Source: Halobaculum sp. CBA1158
GTDB lineage: Archaea; Halobacteriota; Halobacteria; Halobacteriales; Haloferacaceae
Reading direction: 5' to 3'
Assembly: GCF_021431925.1 (NCBI RefSeq)
Contig: NZ_CP090373.1
Span: forward strand, 1 to 64,000
DNA length: 64,000 nucleotides
In this document: positions 16,951 through 25,327 of the stretch, piece after piece
How the letters are laid out: each line of letters starts with the position of its first letter
Numbering within the stretch: position 1 is the first letter of the stretch
Position numbers and translations under genes: made by a program
Notes under the pieces: generated by a model
Seen by the model: the letters and a program-made list of their open reading frames with translations, nothing else
Database searches by the model: none
Told to the model about the DNA's origin: nothing

Positions 16951-17612
16951 AATACAGTTTCTGAAAGCCCTCGGCCGCTCGGCATCCCGCGACCACCGCT
17001 GCGCTCCTCGTCCCTGCGGTGCTTGCGGGGTCGGGGGACGACCGAGGCGGCCTCGCCCTTTCTGAGTCCACCAGGACGGTAGCTGGATCGCCGAGTGTCG
17101 CGGCCGGCTAGACTGGTGTGTCCGTTATGGCCCGCCCCGCTCGCCGCGTTCCGCCCTCCGCGTCGCTCGCGACCGACCATTCCGGGCGTGCGGGCGCTCT
17201 CCGCACCGCCCGCGCCCGTTCCGGGCTAAAGTGAATATGGCCTCGGCGCCAGCATTAAGCGCGTTTTCGGTTGCGCCCCTCGCGGGCTTTCGCGTTCCAG
17301 CGCTTTGGGCCGTTCCGCGCGGCGAGCCACACCACGGCTCGCCGTGCTCACGACCGTCGCCCTGGACACGGACCCGCAGTCCGGGCCGGACACGAGAAAC
17401 GGCTTAAAGCTGGCCGCTCGCTCCGGGCGGGTCGGCGCGCGGTGCTGGATGATTGTCTTCCTCGGGCGCGCTCTCGCTCGCGCCCAAGGGCGCTCGCGAA
17501 GGCGCGAGCGAGAGCGCGCAGACGAGTCTGTCGGTCGGTGTCGTCGAGGAAATCCGCGATGTTGAGGCATCGCGGTGTCGGGCGCGTGAGCGCCTTCAGG
17601 AGCTGAACTCCA
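16951..17612. other. Gene-free, very GC-rich region before the RPA-like gene
   Basis: About 660 bp without a convincing gene on either strand; the open frames here have biased Arg-rich composition expected from random GC-rich DNA. It contains several short palindromes, a TTAA-containing stretch near 17255 and 17405, and the perfect 19-bp inverted repeat at 17466-17519. It could hold cis-acting replication or transfer signals. Confidence 0.5.
17466..17519. repeat. Perfect 19-bp inverted repeat (hairpin)
   Basis: Left arm 17466-17484 (GCGCGCTCTCGCTCGCGCC) and right arm 17501-17519 are exact reverse complements, with a 16-nt loop that repeats part of the arm (GGCGCTCGCG). It lies 93 bp before the RPA-like gene. 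Too far from the upstream gene (16950) to be its terminator, and lacking a T-run. Confidence 0.85.
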
Positions 17613-18509
17613 ATGTCGAGTAAGAACGTCTTCGGTAATGAGGTTTCGGTCGATGAACAGGCTTTCAAGAAACACGATGAAGTCGAGGTCGATGAGGACG
17701 GATTCGAGGTCGTCGACGAGACCCCGGAGTTCCGGGCGACAGTCGACATGGAAGTGCAGGCGAAAGTCGATTCCAACCATCCGGACGCGCGAGTCGAGGA
17801 AGGCCCGGATCACCTGTTCGGGAAGACCCTCGAACAGGAAGAGCGCATCAAGGCACGAGAGGCCGAGTTGGAACACATCAGTGCCCAGGCAGAACTCAGT
17901 CAGCAGGAGGGGCGTGCGAAGCGGACGCGAGACATCGCAGCGAAGCGAAGCGCTGAGCGGCGTGTGAAGTTCCAGAAGCGGGCAGCGAGCGTGAATCCGA
18001 TGGCTGACCCGGAGCGAGACGATCCTCGTGCAGAGCTCACGCAGGAGCAGTTGGCGGCGGTGAACAAGCAGTCGATGCGACTGGCGGAGAAGCTTGATGG
18101 CTGGTCGCGAGCAGCGATTGGCCGGCGGTTGGGTGAAGCCGTCGTCGGTGGGAAAGACCTAACGAGTGCAGTCGTCGGCGTGTTCGAGGAGTTGCAGACG
18201 GCGCCGGGACGGGTGGTTCCCATCGGGATGCTCGAGAACGTCAATCGCAAAGAGGTGAGCATCGAAGGTACTGTGACGGTGCTTTGGGAGAGCGACTCGC
18301 CAGCCATTCAACAAGTCGGACTCATCGAGGACGACAGTGGGAAAACGAAGCTAACGTCGTGGGTCGCGAGTGACCAACCCTGGATCGAAGAGGGCGAGCG
18401 CGTTCGCATTCACGGCGCGGCGAAGAACTGGTACAACGGGCGCGTTTCCGTGGCCTTGACGGGATGGAGCACCGTGCATTTCCCCGAGCGCGGTCGGTGG
18501 TGGGAATAG
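17613..18509 (+). CDS. RPA-like single-stranded DNA-binding protein (one OB fold)
   Basis: 298 residues. The first ~130 residues are charged and helical. A helical middle (about 145-195) precedes a C-terminal OB fold (about 210-298) with the signature order found in haloarchaeal RPA proteins (EGTVTVLWE, QVGLIEDDSGK, TSWVAS, RVRIHGAAKNWYNGR, FPERGRWWE). It probably coats single-stranded DNA during replication or transfer of this element. The acidic start (DEVEVDEDGFEVVDE) may bind partners. It follows the GC-rich hairpin region, and a T-rich terminator follows. Confidence 0.8.
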   Translation: MSSKNVFGNEVSVDEQAFKKHDEVEVDEDGFEVVDETPEFRATVDMEVQAKVDSNHPDARVEEGPDHLFGKTLEQEERIKAREAELEHISAQAELSQQEGRAKRTRDIAAKRSAERRVKFQKRAASVNPMADPERDDPRAELTQEQLAAVNKQSMRLAEKLDGWSRAAIGRRLGEAVVGGKDLTSAVVGVFEELQTAPGRVVPIGMLENVNRKEVSIEGTVTVLWESDSPAIQQVGLIEDDSGKTKLTSWVASDQPWIEEGERVRIHGAAKNWYNGRVSVALTGWSTVHFPERGRWWE

Positions 18510-18522
18510 CCAGTCGTCGCAA

Positions 18523-18535
18523 CTCTCTTTTTTTG
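18523..18535 (+). terminator. T-rich terminator after the RPA-like gene
   Basis: CTC followed by seven T residues (18528-18534), 14-25 nt past the stop at 18509. Poly-T tracts without a stem are typical archaeal terminators. Confidence 0.6.
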
Positions 18536-18643
18536 CTACGTGCCGGACCGACCCAAGCCCCACCTCCCCACCCTCCGCTCCGTGCTCGCTTCGCTGCGCG
18601 CGCAGCCACAACCTCGACGACCACCGGTTAACAGATACGCATG

Positions 18644-19075
18644 TCACTGAGAGTCGGTCACCTCTCGAATTTTAAGGAGGGCCTCATCTATAGAGAAATC
18701 TCCGGGCAGATTCGCCTGTTCCCGATGCCAATCACTGGGCATTTCCTCTGGGGGATTGAAATTCACACGTTGCGTCTTTCCCATTTCGTGAGCAGGTACG
18801 TATATTGCCGTACCCTCTTCGTGGATGGCACCAGCGAATATATCAACGGTACCATCGGGGCACCGCTCTGGAGAGATTTCCAACTCGTAACGGTATTTGT
18901 CATAGTCGCTCGCCGTCTTTACCTGAACTCGTAACAGCCCCCACTCAACGTCGGTTATCAGGTCGTACTTCTGCTCATGACCATGGGGATAAGCTACGCC
19001 ATACCCGTTTCGAAGAATGTCTGTGGCGACTAAGGCTTCTGACGCATCACCCCGCCAACCTCGTTCCAAATCCAT
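18644..19075 (-). CDS. PD-(D/E)XK nuclease of the group I intron-associated endonuclease type
   Basis: 143 residues, alone on the minus strand. E13, D38 (KYDLITD) and the QVK triad (residues 51-53, RVQVKTA) fit the PD-(D/E)XK pattern with Gln replacing the usual Glu, as in the group I intron-associated endonuclease family. Gene length matches that family. No intron or split gene is seen nearby, so it may act as a small restriction or repair nuclease. Its base composition is lower in GC than the neighbours, which suggests recent arrival. Confidence 0.7.
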   Translation of the reverse strand: MDLERGWRGDASEALVATDILRNGYGVAYPHGHEQKYDLITDVEWGLLRVQVKTASDYDKYRYELEISPERCPDGTVDIFAGAIHEEGTAIYVPAHEMGKTQRVNFNPPEEMPSDWHREQANLPGDFSIDEALLKIREVTDSQ

Positions 19076-19296
19076 ACTAACCTACTGGCAGTGCTACTAC
19101 AGAAAAGTACGTCTGATTAGTCCCCACTTCGAGGACTGTCCAACTCTATTGAGATGAAAGACACTGTAGTAACTCAAGTACTGTCGTCTGGGCCACAATT
19201 CGGCTGAATCCATATTCGTACTCGATAGAGTCTGTTGTCCCCTCAATGGGTGAGGGGCTCGCTGTACTGGCGAGTTCCGTGAACACGGTGAGAACG

Positions 19297-20223
19297 ATGG
19301 CAACCAGAGACATCTACGAAACTGGCTTTGACGAAGACGTCCGAACGGAATCGAGTGCGAACCAGTGTCCCGAGTGCGACGGCCGGGTCACCACCAACGC
19401 AGTCGAAACCATCTGCGAGGACTGTGGCCTGGTCATCGACGAGCAGCGAATCGACCACGGGCCAGAGTGGCGAGGGTTCGACGAAGACGAACGGGAGCGC
19501 ACGGGCGCTCCGTTGACGGCGGCCCGCCACGATCGCGGCCTGTCGACGGAAATCGGTCGCGGCACCGACGCGAAGGGGAACGAGATTTCCGGGCAGAAGC
19601 GGCGTCGACTCGCGCGGATGCGTCGCGAACAGACTCGGGGTCGCTGGCGGTCGAAAGCGGAACGAAATCTCGCACACGGGCTGGGCGAGGTGCGTCGGTT
19701 GGCGAGTGCGCTCGAACTCTCCGATTCGGTCCGTGACCAGGCGTGCCAGCTCTTCCGGAGCGCCCAGAACGAGGATCTGCTTCGTGGCAGATCCATCGAG
19801 GCCATCGCCGCGGCCAGCGTCTACGGGGCCTGCCGGTGCAACGGCCTCTCGCGGTTAGTGGACGACGTCAGCGAGATGGCCCGCGTCGCGGAGTCACGAG
19901 TCACGAACGGGTACAAGACGCTGAACGAAGAGCTGGGCCTCCCTGCCGAGCCCGTCTCCCCCAGCATGTTCGTGCCGCGCCTCGCTTCGGACCTCGAGTG
20001 TCCGGACGAAATCCGACAGCGGGCCCGAACTCTGGCGGAGCAGGCCGAGGAGCGCGGCGTCACGACGGGTGTCCATCCGGCTGGGTTCGCAGCGGCTTGT
20101 CTCTACAAAGCGGGGCAGGAACAGGGGCACTGGGTGACTCAAAGCGACGTCGCGGAGACAGGAAACGTCACGCCAACGACCATCCGGACGCATCACGAGA
20201 CGCTCGGTGAACTCGGTGTCTAG
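19297..20223 (+). CDS. tfb: Transcription initiation factor TFB
   Basis: 308 residues. N-terminal zinc ribbon with C24, C27, C40 and C43, then the conserved B-finger region (GPEWRGFD) and linker, then two cyclin-like repeats (about 110-205 and 210-305). It bridges TBP and RNA polymerase at promoters. Plasmid-borne extra TFBs are usual in haloarchaea and may switch groups of promoters, possibly including those on this element. Start at ATG 19297 gives the normal length; an upstream in-frame start adds 17 unusual residues. Confidence 0.95.
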   Translation: MATRDIYETGFDEDVRTESSANQCPECDGRVTTNAVETICEDCGLVIDEQRIDHGPEWRGFDEDERERTGAPLTAARHDRGLSTEIGRGTDAKGNEISGQKRRRLARMRREQTRGRWRSKAERNLAHGLGEVRRLASALELSDSVRDQACQLFRSAQNEDLLRGRSIEAIAAASVYGACRCNGLSRLVDDVSEMARVAESRVTNGYKTLNEELGLPAEPVSPSMFVPRLASDLECPDEIRQRARTLAEQAEERGVTTGVHPAGFAAACLYKAGQEQGHWVTQSDVAETGNVTPTTIRTHHETLGELGV

Positions 20224-20708
20224 ACCGGCCAAGTAGGGAACGAGGGCGTCCCGTTCTCCCAGTGAATCGCCTCTACCGCCGCAGGGAACTGCTGTAGTCG
20301 GTCTTCGAGGACGGCGAGTGGATGCGCATCGAGAAACGACGCGCTATGCCGGTCGACGGGCGTGTCTTCGTGATTGAGTTGGATGTGACAGGGCCCAAGG
20401 TCCGGATGATCGGCGTCCTGGTGGAAGCCCAGCATCAGATTCCGGTCCGGTTCGACCCAGTTGATGCGGTAGTATTCATCGTCGACGCCGGCTGGGTACC
20501 AGAAGCGAATCTCCAGTCGTGCGGTCGCCGCGTCGTAGGAATCACTCAGGAACGTCGTCGGATCGACATCCGCGATGACGTACCGGGGTCGGCGTCGAGA
20601 TGGGCGATAGCGGACATCCTCACACCCTGGCTGGTTCGTCAATCGGTCGTGAACGTCGCGAAGGAGGGTCCGCTGTGTATAGCGGTCGCGACCGGCAAGA
20701 AAGATCAT
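20220..20708 (-). CDS. TumE-like small protein (pair 2, possible toxin)
   Basis: 162 residues. Like the gene at 13840 it has a beta-rich centre (ARLEIRFWYPAG, YRINW) and a conserved FHQDADHPDLGPCHIQLN stretch rich in His/Asp, ending in a helix (LAVLEDRLQQF). It is downstream of the second winged-helix gene with a 17-nt gap. The last bases overlap the convergent tfb stop. Toxin function is inferred from resemblance to the TumE pattern and the conserved pairing. Confidence 0.55.
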   Translation of the reverse strand: MIFLAGRDRYTQRTLLRDVHDRLTNQPGCEDVRYRPSRRRPRYVIADVDPTTFLSDSYDAATARLEIRFWYPAGVDDEYYRINWVEPDRNLMLGFHQDADHPDLGPCHIQLNHEDTPVDRHSASFLDAHPLAVLEDRLQQFPAAVEAIHWENGTPSFPTWPV

Positions 20709-20725
20709 TCTGTGAGAGAGGAGGA

Positions 20726-21277
20726 TTAGCTCGTGGCGCGGTCGGCCACGTCGGTCATCTGTTCGCGGGCGGCTTCGACGTCAGAGTAGAGTTCCAGTGC
20801 GTGCTTGATGAGGCGGCGATCCTCCTCGTTCTCACGCCAGAACGCGATGACGTCGCGGCGCTCACGAAGCTCGGCACTTGCGAGGTCACCGTCGGCGAGC
20901 GACTGTTCAAGCTCCTCCCACGTCTCGACGTCGTAGGTCGCCTGCCACTCCTCGATCTCCTCGGTGATCGCGGACAATTCGTTGCGCAGCTCCTCGCGGG
21001 TGTTCTCCTCGATGAGCGTGCGGATCTCCTCGAAGAGCAGGCTCGTGTAGTCCGGCTGGTAGCGCGTTGTCTCGCCGGCCTCAACGCGGCGCAGCTGACC
21101 TTGGTCGACGAGATCCTGGAGTTCCTCGTTGGTCGTACTCCAGGCAGCGTCGGCCTGCTCACTGATCCAGTTGACCGACCGCGGTTCGCGGAGCGTCTCG
21201 GCGACCGCTCGAATGCGGTCGCGGGCACTCATCGACTCAGTCCACGACTGGACCCCATCTCGCGAAGATTCGGACAT
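20726..21277 (-). CDS. Winged-helix DNA-binding protein (pair 2, possible antitoxin/regulator)
   Basis: 183 residues. Residues about 18-80 hold a winged-helix domain (VNWISEQADAAWSTTNEELQ, then a wing-like GETTRYQPD). The rest is a long charged helical segment, as in the protein at 13298. ATG 21277 (MSESSRDG) is preferred; an upstream in-frame extension would run through AT-rich promoter-like DNA around 21310-21350. With its partner downstream it repeats the cassette at 13298-14274 in the opposite orientation. Confidence 0.7.
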   Translation of the reverse strand: MSESSRDGVQSWTESMSARDRIRAVAETLREPRSVNWISEQADAAWSTTNEELQDLVDQGQLRRVEAGETTRYQPDYTSLLFEEIRTLIEENTREELRNELSAITEEIEEWQATYDVETWEELEQSLADGDLASAELRERRDVIAFWRENEEDRRLIKHALELYSDVEAAREQMTDVADRATS

Positions 21278-21401
21278 GTGTGGCACCTCTTGCGACAGTG
21301 TTGGCGCTGTACTCTCATATATGTTTGTACTCTCTCGCATAATCAAGAGTATCTCGTGAGCATAGGCGTCCGGACATTGAAATGCGATACCGACAGAAGC
21401 T

Positions 21402-22295
21402 ATGAGCCAACCGATGCACAACCGATATACTGACTTTGAGGAATTGCGGCCGACTGGCGAGGCGTCCCACATTCCGGACACGAGGCTGGACGACGGCTAT
21501 GAGAGTGCCCCCCGGCGGCAACGCGTCGCGACGAGCTCTGGTGGCTACCCCGATGCGCCGACGGTAACCGACGGCGAGTGCAAGTCGTGTGGGGCGTCAG
21601 TCCCAGACGGCCAGACGAAATGCCGGTTCTGTCTCACCAACCATCTCGGGAGTGACGCCACCAGCACGAACGAGGCAGCGTCGACGACGTGCCTCGGCAT
21701 CGGCCACCTGGTCGTCGAGTCGACCACGTTCTACGGCGCCGTCGCGAAGGGCGGCGCCGCGGCGAACCTCCTCACAGCCAACGACGCGGAGCCAGTCGTC
21801 GACGACTACACGCTCATCTACGATCTCGACGATCCACCGGCGCGCCAGCTGGCCGAGCAATGGCCCTCACTCCCCGACGCGGTACAGGTGTCGTCAGCGG
21901 AGGGAGAGCGGCTTCTCAGTGCCGCCCGTAACCGGACTGGGTGGCACGGGCAGGAAGTGTCGGAACGTCAGGAACAGGCCCCGACGCGGCTCTACGACCA
22001 GCGTGGGGACGGCATCCGCGACGCGTCGCGTCTCGACGCAGTCCTCGACGACGCCGACGATGCGGTGTGGCTGGTTCCAGCGATGGCGCTGACCGAATCT
22101 ACTGGCGAAGCAGCGGCTGATCGCCAGGCGTCGTCGGTACCGACGACGCAGGAACTCGAGTGTCAAACCTGTGGACGGGCGACCGACCATCAGTTCAAGA
22201 CCCACGAGTCGATCCCGGATGCGGCGTGGACGGGGCAACCGATCTGGGAGTGCCGGGTGTGTGGCTCGGCTCGCTACGGCCCCAATCTCGAGTAA
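21402..22295 (+). CDS. Zinc-binding hypothetical protein of haloarchaeal plasmids
   Basis: 297 residues, function not recognised. A zinc ribbon (CKSCG and CRFC) sits at about residues 60-76, and a second Cys set (CQTCGR and CRVCGSARYG) closes the protein. Between them is an alpha/beta segment with many Val/Leu and an acidic surface. It has its own promoter region, divergent from the winged-helix gene at 20726-21277. Inverted-repeat copy B follows 19 nt after its stop. Confidence 0.65.
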   Translation: MSQPMHNRYTDFEELRPTGEASHIPDTRLDDGYESAPRRQRVATSSGGYPDAPTVTDGECKSCGASVPDGQTKCRFCLTNHLGSDATSTNEAASTTCLGIGHLVVESTTFYGAVAKGGAAANLLTANDAEPVVDDYTLIYDLDDPPARQLAEQWPSLPDAVQVSSAEGERLLSAARNRTGWHGQEVSERQEQAPTRLYDQRGDGIRDASRLDAVLDDADDAVWLVPAMALTESTGEAAADRQASSVPTTQELECQTCGRATDHQFKTHESIPDAAWTGQPIWECRVCGSARYGPNLE

Positions 22296-22314
22296 CCCCA
22301 GTGCTGAGCGTCGA

Positions 22315-22356
22315 TTAACCAACACCCTGCGAGAACCGTCGAGGTCCGTTGGTTAA
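22315..22356. promoter_or_regulatory. Dispersed inverted repeat, copy B (N24 spacer)
   Basis: TTAACCAAC at 22315-22323 and GTTGGTTAA at 22348-22356 with a 24-bp spacer. It lies between the zinc-binding protein gene and a small ORF that begins about 75 bp downstream. Confidence 0.85.
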
Positions 22357-22432
22357 GGCCGCAGCTCCTGCAAGCCCGACGCCAGTCTCGATGGCGAGTC
22401 TTTCCGCGCCGGCGAGCGGTGAGGCGCTTCCG

Positions 22433-22621
22433 ATGGAGCAAGAGTTCAAACAAGGGTACCGGATGCATCGTATACTCAGCAATCTCAACCGACTCGACAT
22501 CGACCGATTGGACGACGCGGATCGAGAGCGAGTCGAGACCGCGAGAGACCTCCTGGAAGAGGTGAGCCTTCTCACGCAGCCGGGCGACGGAGCCGGGGCG
22601 GACGCCCACGCAGACTCCTAA
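22433..22621 (+). CDS. Small acidic hypothetical protein
   Basis: 62 residues from ATG 22433, with a possible ribosome-binding site (GTGAGG) about 9 nt upstream; a longer form would start at 22391. Predicted as two helices (RMHRILSNLNRLDIDRL and ADRERVETARDLLEEVSL) followed by a short polar tail. Not recognised. Inverted-repeat copy B lies upstream. Confidence 0.5.
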   Translation: MEQEFKQGYRMHRILSNLNRLDIDRLDDADRERVETARDLLEEVSLLTQPGDGAGADAHADS

Positions 22622-23047
22622 CTGGCGTCGCCGTCCACGTCGCACCTTCAGCCTCAGTAAGTCTTCCCCACCAGGAGGTGAGGGCGCTACTGTGAGAGCT
22701 TCGCATAGCGATATTACAGTGTACGATGGTCAGTGCGACTCCTGACCTTGGAGACCCGTCTCAGACGCAGTACAAGTGTGAGTGATCAGTCCTATCCCGA
22801 CGCTTTCTTGCATGCAGTGAGGCATCGGTTCCTGATTTCCTCTTGGTACGAAGGTTCTCACACTGCTGGTAAGGGATTTTTTGGAGTAAGTCTGTCAGCG
22901 ATTGGCAGTTTGTGCTAAGGCTATTTTGCGAAGATATCACAATACTATTGATACGCAAATCGGTATTATGGCGTCCTAAGTTATGTATCGGACTCTCGGT
23001 AGTGTGTCCGAAGGAGTTTTGTTTTATTGTCCCAAGATAATACACGA
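22622..23047. other. Intergenic region, lower GC, no convincing gene
   Basis: About 425 bp with lower GC than either side. Open frames here have no plausible protein composition. An AT-rich promoter-like segment (CACAATACTATTGATACG near 22940) precedes the DUF302 gene. It marks the junction between the plasmid-type small genes and the sulfur module. Confidence 0.5.
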
Positions 23048-23488
23048 ATGGTACTACCTATCGATCCGGGCCAGATTGGCCAAGACGACATCGGTGAAAA
23101 ACGAACCACTCTTGAGATGGGCCATCGGGAAGCGATCGAACACGTCCGCGACGTGTTTACCGACGCCGGGTTCGGCGTTCCCGTGGAGTTCTCGCCCTCC
23201 GAGATGCTCAACGAGAAGGTTGACGCGGGCCGGGACCCCTACTACGTGCTCGGCGCGTGTAATCCCGAGGTCGCGGACCGCGCCCTCGATGCAACCGACA
23301 ACAAACTCGGGGCGCTTATGGCCTGCAACGTCGTCATCTGGGAAGAGGAACCCGACAAACAGGTCGTGTATCATGTCTCCATCATGCGCATCGCTCGCCT
23401 CGTCGGAATGGCCCCTGACAACGAGGAGATGGCAGACATCGTCGCTGATACCGGCGAATTCGTCGAGGAGGCATTCGCAAACCTCTAA
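23048..23488 (+). CDS. DUF302 family protein
   Basis: 146 residues with the DUF302 pattern: an N-terminal HREAIEHVRDVFTDAGFGV helix, a central YYVLGACNPEVADRAL segment with Cys, and LLACNVVIWEE-like strand (here LMACNVVIWEE). The family is small, soluble and often found with sulfur or metal-linked genes; its reaction is not established. ATG 23048 is preferred over TTG 23027. The stop overlaps the start of the methyltransferase gene by 1 nt, so they form an operon. Confidence 0.8.
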   Translation: MVLPIDPGQIGQDDIGEKRTTLEMGHREAIEHVRDVFTDAGFGVPVEFSPSEMLNEKVDAGRDPYYVLGACNPEVADRALDATDNKLGALMACNVVIWEEEPDKQVVYHVSIMRIARLVGMAPDNEEMADIVADTGEFVEEAFANL

Positions 23489-24048
23489 TGGGATATCATA
23501 CGTTCGACGCCGGCCGCGCCGACAAGCTCGAAGATGCACAACAACGGTACCGGTTTCTCTCCGCGGAGGAGTTGCTCTGGGCGCTGTCACTGGACGGGGG
23601 CGAAACAGTAGCGGACTTCGGCAGCGGAACCGGATTCTACACCGACGATGTCGCACCTGCTGTCGACCACGTGTACGCCGTCGACATCCAGGAAGCGATG
23701 CACGACTACTATCGCGAGAAAGGCGTCCCCGACAACGTCGAACTCGTGACGAGCGGCGTCGACGACCTTCCGCTCGATACTGACAGTCTCGACGCAGCCT
23801 TCTCAACGATGACCTACCACGAGTTCGCTGGGGAGGAGGCGTTAGACGAGATTACTCGGGTGCTGGCGGACGACGGTCGGTTGGTCATTGCCGACTGGGC
23901 AGCAACGGGGAGTGGAGACCACGGGCCTCCGCTTGATGAACGATTCAGTGGTGCGGAAACGGCGAAGCACCTTCGAGACGCCGGATTTTACATCGAGTAC
24001 ACTGCCGTCCGGCCGGAGACTTTCGTGCTTATTGGCGAGCTCAAATAG
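23488..24048 (+). CDS. Class I SAM-dependent methyltransferase
   Basis: 186 residues. Motif I (ADFGSGTGFYTDD) at about residues 43-55, an acidic end of strand 2 (YAVDIQEAM) and a post-motif (FSTMTYHEF) give a Rossmann methyltransferase of the UbiE/small-molecule type. The substrate is unknown. It is coupled to the DUF302 gene and ends convergently 4 nt from the methyltransferase on the other strand. Association with DUF302 and sulfur genes suggests a thiol or metalloid substrate, which is inference only. Confidence 0.8.
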   Translation: MGYHTFDAGRADKLEDAQQRYRFLSAEELLWALSLDGGETVADFGSGTGFYTDDVAPAVDHVYAVDIQEAMHDYYREKGVPDNVELVTSGVDDLPLDTDSLDAAFSTMTYHEFAGEEALDEITRVLADDGRLVIADWAATGSGDHGPPLDERFSGAETAKHLRDAGFYIEYTAVRPETFVLIGELK

Positions 24049-24052
24049 GGGA

Positions 24053-24694
24053 TTACGCCCGTTTCCGAAGAGTTCCTCGTACGAACGGGCGAATCGGTGT
24101 CACGCCGAGATGGAGACGGTCGATCTCGACGATATCGAAGGTCGAATCAGCTGCGAATCGCGACGCAGTCTGCCGCGTCAGGTGACAGCCCCCAGCTAGC
24201 CGTTTCCAGAGTGGTGCGAGCACTGTCTGCACGCGCCCACGCCAGCCATCATCGGCGACGTGCTCGAAGAATCGGAATTCACCACCTGGTCTGAGAACCC
24301 GTGACACTTCACTCAACGCTGTCTCGATATCCGGAATCGTACAGAACACCATCGAGGCAAGGACGGTATCGAACTGATTGTCTGCGTACGGCAGTGATTC
24401 GGCACCCGCCTCGCGAATATCTATATCGAGGTGACGGGCGTTCGCCTTCGAGACCGCCTGTTGACGCATATACGGATCCGGTTCGATCGCGTGTAATGAC
24501 GTCTCGTCCGACGTCGGCAAGTAGTCGAACATCGCACCAGTTCCGGCACCGAGATCGAGCACAGTCCCGCTGAGATCACGAACGAGATATTCGCGATGTG
24601 GCCGGAGAATCGTCCGTTCGGCGAACGCCGTTGCCGGATCGTATATCGCCGCAAAGAGGGGATGCTCCGGAGCTCCGTCCTGCATACTAGTCAC
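24053..24694 (-). CDS. Class I SAM-dependent methyltransferase (UbiE/thiol-type)
   Basis: 213 residues. Motif I (VLDLGAGTGAMFDYL) near residues 45-59, acidic strand 2 (AIEPDPYMR), post-motif (DTVLASMVFCTIPD) and the loop VLRPGGEFRFFEHV are classic for methyltransferase type 11, in the subgroup resembling thiol methyltransferases. ATG 24694 or 24685 could be the start. Divergence from the methyltransferase at 23488 is high, so they are not recent duplicates. Confidence 0.8.
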   Translation of the reverse strand: MTSMQDGAPEHPLFAAIYDPATAFAERTILRPHREYLVRDLSGTVLDLGAGTGAMFDYLPTSDETSLHAIEPDPYMRQQAVSKANARHLDIDIREAGAESLPYADNQFDTVLASMVFCTIPDIETALSEVSRVLRPGGEFRFFEHVADDGWRGRVQTVLAPLWKRLAGGCHLTRQTASRFAADSTFDIVEIDRLHLGVTPIRPFVRGTLRKRA

Positions 24695-24748
24695 TCGTCC
24701 CGACTGGAGGTCGAGTCGCGGAGCAGGGGGACACCCTGCGTGGCGGTG

Positions 24749-25153
24749 TCACTGTTCGATCGCCACCGCGGTTTCGCCCTGCTGGTCGTACTTTTCGCGG
24801 AATTCGCCGATCAGCTGACCCATCTTCGCGTACCAGTCGTTGAGCAGTCGCTGCATCTCATCGGCGATTTGGTCGGGGTCAGTGGGCCGGTAGACGTGGC
24901 AATAACCGCCCTGGTCGTAGTTGATCTGCTCTTTCTGGACGAACCCGGCCTGCATCAGCCGCTGGACGGAGCGATATGCCGTCGACCGTTCCCGGTCGAT
25001 CTGCTCCGCGATGTCGTCGACTGTGAGCGGCTCGGTCGTCTCAACGAGGAGACCGAACACCTCTTTGTCGAGTTCCTTCGTGCCGTGAAAACACTCCAAC
25101 AGCCCCTCACAGGTCATATCCTGTCGGAGCATTTCACTCATCGAATCGGCCAT
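24749..25153 (-). CDS. TrmB-like winged-helix transcription regulator, copy 1
   Basis: 134 residues. A winged helix (about 25-90: LTVDDIAEQIDRERSTAYRS) is followed by a helical C-terminus (DEMQRLLNDWYAKMGQLIGE) that probably dimerises. It is a close paralogue of the protein at 26915-27331, sharing the MxDSMSEMLR start and the same C-terminal helix. That shared start fixes ATG 25153. A TTGTA-N7-TACAA inverted repeat 38-54 bp upstream is a likely operator. Position among membrane and sulfur genes suggests a sensor for thiol, sulfide or metal stress. Confidence 0.8.
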   Translation of the reverse strand: MADSMSEMLRQDMTCEGLLECFHGTKELDKEVFGLLVETTEPLTVDDIAEQIDRERSTAYRSVQRLMQAGFVQKEQINYDQGGYCHVYRPTDPDQIADEMQRLLNDWYAKMGQLIGEFREKYDQQGETAVAIEQ

Positions 25154-25190
25154 ACGTACCGACAGATAGGAGAATGAGTCATAAAAACGT

Positions 25191-25207
25191 TTGTATAGTT
25201 GGTACAA
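25191..25207. promoter_or_regulatory. Inverted repeat TTGTA-N7-TACAA upstream of HTH copy 1
   Basis: TTGTA at 25191-25195 and TACAA at 25203-25207. It overlaps the TATA-like promoter region (TATACAAA on the minus strand) of the regulator gene starting at 25153, the expected place for autorepression. Confidence 0.45.
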
Positions 25208-25327
25208 GACTGTGAATCACGACGTGTGCGGCTGCAAACACAACGCGAACCGCCGTCCGGTCACTATCTCAGCCCCTGTCCGTCGACCGCGAGGTCTGCC
25301 CCTCCAAATTCGGATCGGGATGCGAGA

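Noticed and set aside
22761-23045. 94-codon open frame on the minus strand in the intergenic region before DUF302
   Set aside because: Ser/Asn/Gln/His-rich non-acidic composition unlike haloarchaeal proteins, no ribosome site and no recognisable fold.
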